Source: Caryophanales bacterium UBA2298 (GTDB taxonomy: Bacteria; Bacillota_I; Bacilli_A; Izemoplasmatales; Hujiaoplasmataceae). Taken from it: a DNA stretch of 8,954 nt. Below are positions 5,773 to 8,954 of this stretch, piece by piece. The stretch is taken from contig DDWA01000008.1 of the NCBI GenBank assembly GCA_002345425.1, forward strand, positions 1 to 8,954, read 5' to 3'. A program made the translations under genes and the position numbers. The notes beneath the pieces are model-generated. The model saw only the letters and a list, made by a program, of their open reading frames with translations. It was not told where the DNA came from and searched no databases. Numbering within the stretch: position 1 is the stretch's first letter; every line of letters starts with the position of its first letter.

Positions 5773-7144
5773 TCAGATCTACGCTAAATTCCTCGAAAAG
5801 CGAATTAATTCCGCTAAGACGAAAATTGAATTTTATGATAACTATTTACCAATTAAATTACAAACTCTTGAAGACAGATATAACCGTAAGGTTGAAATAA
5901 TCAAACTTAAGCACAAACAAAAATTATTATCTTTAGAAATTCCCGCTGGTGTTAATTCAGAATATTTAAAAGAGAACTATGAAACTGAACTAGCTAATTT
6001 AAAAGATAAATTTTACTGGAAAGAAAGAATAATTAAAGCATCTGCCCAAAGAAAAGGAGAAGACGGAAAAGAACAGATTCAAGAATTAGAAAAAGAAAAA
6101 AGTATAAAAGCTAATGATATTAAAAATAAGTACTATCCAAAACCAACATCTGAAGCTATTAAAAATTATGAAACGAATCAACCAATCCTTAATGAGACTT
6201 TAGAGACGAAAATTAACAAACTTCAAACTTCATATCAAACAAAAGTTGATAGATTTACCAACAAGTCAAACAAAGCAGTAAAGAGATATCAAGTAATCAA
6301 TATCAATTTATCTGCCAAACTTCACGAAATCACAAAAGACAAAATTGCTAAATATAGTTTAGAAGAAAATGTAGTATTATCACTAAAATCTTTATCGATG
6401 CATTTTGGTGGTTTAAAAGCAGTAGACGATTTAAGTTTTGATGTTAAAGAAGGTGAAATCTTTGGTCTTATCGGCCCTAATGGCGCTGGTAAAACAACAG
6501 TTTTTAACTGTATTACAAGATTTTATAAACCGACTTTAGGAGATATTTATTTCAAAAACATTTATGGTGATGTGGTTTATTTAAATGATAAATTGGTCCA
6601 TAATATAATTAAAGAAGGAATAGTAAGAACTTTTCAAAATGTCGAAATGGTTTGGGAGTTAAATGTTATTGATAATCTATTGGTAGCTGCCCATACAATT
6701 TACCGTAGCGGGTTCTTCGGACACTTATTCAATTCTCGTCTGTTAAGACAAGAAGAAAAAGTAATGAGAAGAAAAGCGATGAAAATTCTTGGTGATTTAG
6801 GAATAAGCTCTTATCAATATGCTTATCCTTACGGATTACCATATGGTATCTTGAAAAAGATAGAATTAGCTAGAACTTTGATGGCTAATCCTAAATTAAT
6901 TATTCTTGATGAACCAGCTGCTGGGTTAAATGATTTAGAAACAGCGGATCTAGCAAAAGTAATAAAGAAGATTCGCAATGAATACAACGCAACTATCTTC
7001 TTAGTAGAACATGACATGGGATTAGTTATGGAAATTTGTGATACAGTCTGTGCCATCAGTTTTGGCAAAAAATTAGCTATTGGTTCACCAAAGGAAATTC
7101 AAAATTCTAAGATTGTCCAAGAAGCATATTTGGGTGGTGAATAA
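5756..7144 (+). CDS. livG: LivG-type ABC transporter ATPase with a ~205-residue charged N-terminal extension
   Basis: A 462-residue protein, against 255 for E. coli LivG. Residues about 207-462 are the ATPase: VVLSLKSLSMHFGGLKAVDD start, Walker A GPNGAGKTT (240-248), Q-loop Gln294 in RTFQN, signature LPYGILKK (361-368), Walker B LIILDEP (381-387, Glu386), and H-loop His419 in LVEHD. It powers the importer through one permease. In the signature the usual Gln/Asp after G364 is Ile365. Residues 1-205 have no Walker motif, signal peptide or membrane helix. They are rich in Lys, Glu, Asn and Tyr and look mainly helical, in blocks broken near IPAGVN (62-67) and YYPKPTSE (126-133), so probably coiled-coil-like; I do not recognise the domain. 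The extension is in frame with the ATPase, is preceded by GGAGG, and overlaps the permease gene by 17 bases. An artefactual start is therefore unlikely. Confidence 0.9.
   Translation: MVPIINQIYAKFLEKRINSAKTKIEFYDNYLPIKLQTLEDRYNRKVEIIKLKHKQKLLSLEIPAGVNSEYLKENYETELANLKDKFYWKERIIKASAQRKGEDGKEQIQELEKEKSIKANDIKNKYYPKPTSEAIKNYETNQPILNETLETKINKLQTSYQTKVDRFTNKSNKAVKRYQVININLSAKLHEITKDKIAKYSLEENVVLSLKSLSMHFGGLKAVDDLSFDVKEGEIFGLIGPNGAGKTTVFNCITRFYKPTLGDIYFKNIYGDVVYLNDKLVHNIIKEGIVRTFQNVEMVWELNVIDNLLVAAHTIYRSGFFGHLFNSRLLRQEEKVMRRKAMKILGDLGISSYQYAYPYGLPYGILKKIELARTLMANPKLIILDEPAAGLNDLETADLAKVIKKIRNEYNATIFLVEHDMGLVMEICDTVCAISFGKKLAIGSPKEIQNSKIVQEAYLGGE
7133..7140 (+). promoter_or_regulatory. Ribosome binding site that fixes the GTG start of LivF
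   Basis: GGTGGTGA at the end of the preceding ATPase gene lies 5 nt before GTG at 7146. This start gives AKILEIKDLVVDYG, the normal LivF beginning, and leaves a 1-nt gap between the two genes. It is preferred over an upstream in-frame TTG at 7080, which would add 22 residues encoded inside the preceding gene. Confidence 0.75.
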
Positions 7145-7145
7145 A

Positions 7146-7895
7146 GTGGCAAAAATCCTAGAGATAAAAGATTTAGTTGTTGATTATGGTATAATCAGAG
7201 CGATTAAAGGTATTAATTTAGAAGTTGAAGAAGGTACGATTGTGGCAATACTAGGTGCTAATGGTGCGGGTAAAACCACAACGATTAGAACTGTAAACGG
7301 CATTGTTAAGGCTTCCGAAGGAGAAATATTATTTAAAGGTGAAAAGATTACAAATCTTGACCCTTATAAATTAGCTGCTAAGGGGATAATTCAATCGCCA
7401 GAAGGTAGAATGATTTTAAATGGCTTAACGGTCGAAGAGAATTTACTCGTCGGTGGTTATTCTTTAAAATCAGAAGTAATTGATGGAAAAAGAGTTTCTG
7501 CAAGAAAAAGAACTAAAGAAGTACTTGAAGAGGTTTTCGGCTTATTTCCAGTTCTAAAGGAAAGAAGGAAACAACAAGCTTCTACCCTTTCGGGTGGTGA
7601 ACAACAAATGCTTTCAATCGGTAGAGCCTTAATGGGTAGACCAAAACTTTTATTGCTAGATGAACCTTCACTTGGTTTAGCCCCATTAATCGTTAAAGAA
7701 ATATTTAATAAGATTCAACAAATCAAAGAATTAGGAACAACAATTCTCATCGTTGAACAAAATGCTTACCAAACTCTAAAAATTGCAGATTACGTTTATG
7801 TGTTAGAGTTAGGTAAAGTGAAAACTAAAGGATCAGCTCAAGAATTATTAAAAGATGATCAATTAATTAAGGCCTATTTAGGCGAAACTAGATAA
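7146..7895 (+). CDS. livF: Branched-chain amino acid-type ABC transporter ATPase, LivF-like
   Basis: From the GTG at 7146 the protein has 249 residues, near the 237 of E. coli LivF. All nucleotide-binding elements are present: Walker A GANGAGKTT (37-45), Q-loop Gln83 followed by the LivF-specific SPEGR, ABC signature LSGGEQQML (148-156), and Walker B LLLLDEPSLGLAP (168-180, Glu173). The H-loop position carries Gln205 in LIVEQN, which is normal for LivF proteins. It pairs with the LivG-type ATPase to drive the two permeases. There is no N-terminal extension here, which makes the one on its partner more striking. The gene begins one base after the preceding stop and ends 48 nt before the binding-protein gene. 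Confidence 0.94.
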   Translation: MAKILEIKDLVVDYGIIRAIKGINLEVEEGTIVAILGANGAGKTTTIRTVNGIVKASEGEILFKGEKITNLDPYKLAAKGIIQSPEGRMILNGLTVEENLLVGGYSLKSEVIDGKRVSARKRTKEVLEEVFGLFPVLKERRKQQASTLSGGEQQMLSIGRALMGRPKLLLLDEPSLGLAPLIVKEIFNKIQQIKELGTTILIVEQNAYQTLKIADYVYVLELGKVKTKGSAQELLKDDQLIKAYLGETR

Positions 7896-7914
7896 TAACC
7901 ATTAAGGTTTATTA
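7893..7914 (+). other. AT-rich stem-loop between livF and the binding-protein gene
   Basis: TAATAACC pairs with GGTTTATTA around a 5-nt loop (7901-7905), giving eight base pairs with one bulged T. It overlaps the livF stop codon and lies before the only sizeable gap inside the operon. No run of T follows, so it is not a standard terminator. In many binding-protein operons such a structure shapes mRNA processing or stability so that the binding protein is made in excess; that role is inferred here, and the stem is weak. Confidence 0.3.
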
Positions 7915-7943
7915 TAAATAGAAAAAAACAAAAGGAGAGAAAT

Positions 7944-8954
7944 ATGAAAAAATTAGTTTTATTATTTTCAATCGTAGCCTTAGGATTTGTTTTTGTTGGT
8001 TGTGGTGGAACTACAACAGCACCAACAACAGCAGTTCCAACAACACAAGGCTCAACAACTGAAGCACCTGTTGAATTAGCACAAGGTGTTACAGACACAA
8101 CAATTACTGTTGGTAATACAGCAGCTGTTACAGGTTACTTCGCAGCTGTAGGTGTTCCTTTCAATGATGCTATCAAAGCTGTTTTTAAAGAAATTAACGA
8201 CGCTGGTGGTATTGGTGGAAGAACTATCGAATTCATCACTTATGATGACCAATTCAACGCTGAATTAGGTGTAACTTACACTGAAACATTAGTTGAAGAA
8301 GATGAAGTGTTTGCTCTTGTAGGACATTTTGGAACACCAACTGTTGGTGCTACAATTAACTACATCCAACAACAAGGCATTCCAATGGTTTATGCAGCAA
8401 CAGGTATCAATGCCCTTTATTTTGCTGAATCACCAATGAATCCTGTTATGGCAGTTCAACCTATCTATTTAACAGATGGTAGAATTATGACTGCTAGAGC
8501 TATCCAAGAACCACTTTATGGTGCTAATGAAGATGAAGCTTTACCAGTAGACGCAAAAATTGGTGTATTATTCACTAATGACGACGTTGGTAATTCAATC
8601 AAAGCTGGAGTTGAAGCAGAAATCGCTTCTTTAGGAATCGCTACTTCAAGAGTTTATTACATTCCAGTTTCTGAACTTACAATCGACACTGCAGTTCAAT
8701 TGTTGAAATCTTATGGTGTTTCATCAGTAATCTTAGCGATGAATCAAGCTCCATTCGCTTACACATTAACTTCTATGTATAACCAAGAACTAAACGTTCC
8801 TGTGTTTACATCTTATGTTAACGCTGATGTTACAGCTGTAGACCATACACAATATAACGTTGCTAGAACAATCTATACTAACGCATGGGTTGATGTATTC
8901 TCTGAAGAAGGTCAATTAGCAGTTGCTGATTATATCACAACTATTGGCCAAGCT
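7944..8954 (+). CDS. livK: Liv-type substrate-binding lipoprotein (3' end outside the window)
   Basis: From the ATG at 7944, preceded by AAAGGAGAG (7931-7939), 337 codons run open to the last base, so the C-terminus is missing. The first 20 residues are a lipoprotein signal: MKK, a hydrophobic stretch, and FVGC with Cys20 as the lipid anchor (Phe at -3 is slightly atypical). A Thr/Pro-rich linker follows (TTTAPTTAVPTTQGSTTEAP, 23-42). From about residue 52 it matches the periplasmic-binding-protein type I fold of Leu/Ile/Val receptors: ITVGNTAAVTGYFAAVG, then FKEINDAGGIGGRTIEFITYDDQ in two adjacent pieces, and a central VGHFGTPTVGA. It should sit on the outer face of the membrane and deliver substrate to the permease pair. 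All 24 visible Ile codons are ATC or ATT and none is ATA, unlike the neighbouring genes, which suggests selection for high expression. The ligand is unknown. Confidence 0.93.
   Translation, partial: MKKLVLLFSIVALGFVFVGCGGTTTAPTTAVPTTQGSTTEAPVELAQGVTDTTITVGNTAAVTGYFAAVGVPFNDAIKAVFKEINDAGGIGGRTIEFITYDDQFNAELGVTYTETLVEEDEVFALVGHFGTPTVGATINYIQQQGIPMVYAATGINALYFAESPMNPVMAVQPIYLTDGRIMTARAIQEPLYGANEDEALPVDAKIGVLFTNDDVGNSIKAGVEAEIASLGIATSRVYYIPVSELTIDTAVQLLKSYGVSSVILAMNQAPFAYTLTSMYNQELNVPVFTSYVNADVTAVDHTQYNVARTIYTNAWVDVFSEEGQLAVADYITTIGQA

Noticed and set aside
6362..6400. Internal start that would shorten LivG to a bare ATPase
   Set aside because: The in-frame ATG near 6398 is already inside the first ATPase strand and has no Shine-Dalgarno; the ATG at 5756 has GGAGG and coupling to the permease gene.
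7080..7145. An upstream TTG extending LivF by 22 residues
   Set aside because: It lies inside the preceding ATPase gene in another frame, the added residues do not look like an ABC ATPase start, and GTG at 7146 has a well-spaced GGTGA site.
7896..7943. Intrinsic terminator between livF and the binding-protein gene
   Set aside because: The stem-loop is AT-rich and is followed by A-rich sequence, with no T-run.
570..8954. Alternative genetic code with TGA read as Trp
   Set aside because: No gene ends in TGA, but every frame also runs without internal TGA and the Trp codons I checked are TGG, so the standard bacterial code explains the window.

Overview
The window is AT-rich bacterial DNA with strong Shine-Dalgarno sites. 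Stop codons are nearly all TAA (one TAG, no TGA), and a lipoprotein carries a Thr/Pro-rich linker just after its lipidation Cys. Together these suggest a low-GC Firmicute/Tenericute-type organism, perhaps in the Acholeplasma/Izemoplasma neighbourhood. That placement is an inference from style only; no marker gene is present.

Layout: a TetR-type repressor gene (1-261, minus strand) runs off the left edge. A divergent control region (262-569) holds a consensus-like sigma-A promoter (TTGACA / 18 nt / TATAAT), a CcpA cre-like box overlapping its -35 element, and related palindromes that look like TetR operators. A single long plus-strand transcription unit follows, with gaps of 0-48 nt and two overlaps. 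Its order is acetyl-CoA acetyltransferase (thiolase), SDR 3-oxoacyl reductase, a KAS III/HMG-CoA-synthase-like condensing enzyme, then a complete branched-chain-amino-acid-type (Liv/HAAT) ABC importer: two permeases, two ATPases, and a substrate-binding lipoprotein cut by the right edge.

Working model: the importer brings in a small amino-acid-like or carboxylate substrate, and the three enzymes act on the derived short acyl-CoA (C-C bond formation or cleavage plus 3-keto/3-hydroxy interconversion). Expression would be repressed by the divergent TetR protein, probably released by a CoA thioester or substrate, and by carbon catabolite control. The substrate cannot be read from the sequence, and no CoA ligase, CoA transferase, hydratase or acyl-CoA dehydrogenase lies in the window.

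The features most worth a second look are: a LivG-type ATPase with an extra ~205-residue charged, helical N-terminal region; a condensing enzyme whose usual active-site Asn is His and which has a Glu where HMG-CoA synthases have their catalytic Glu; a LivH permease with about 70 extra N-terminal residues; and the two-input promoter architecture.
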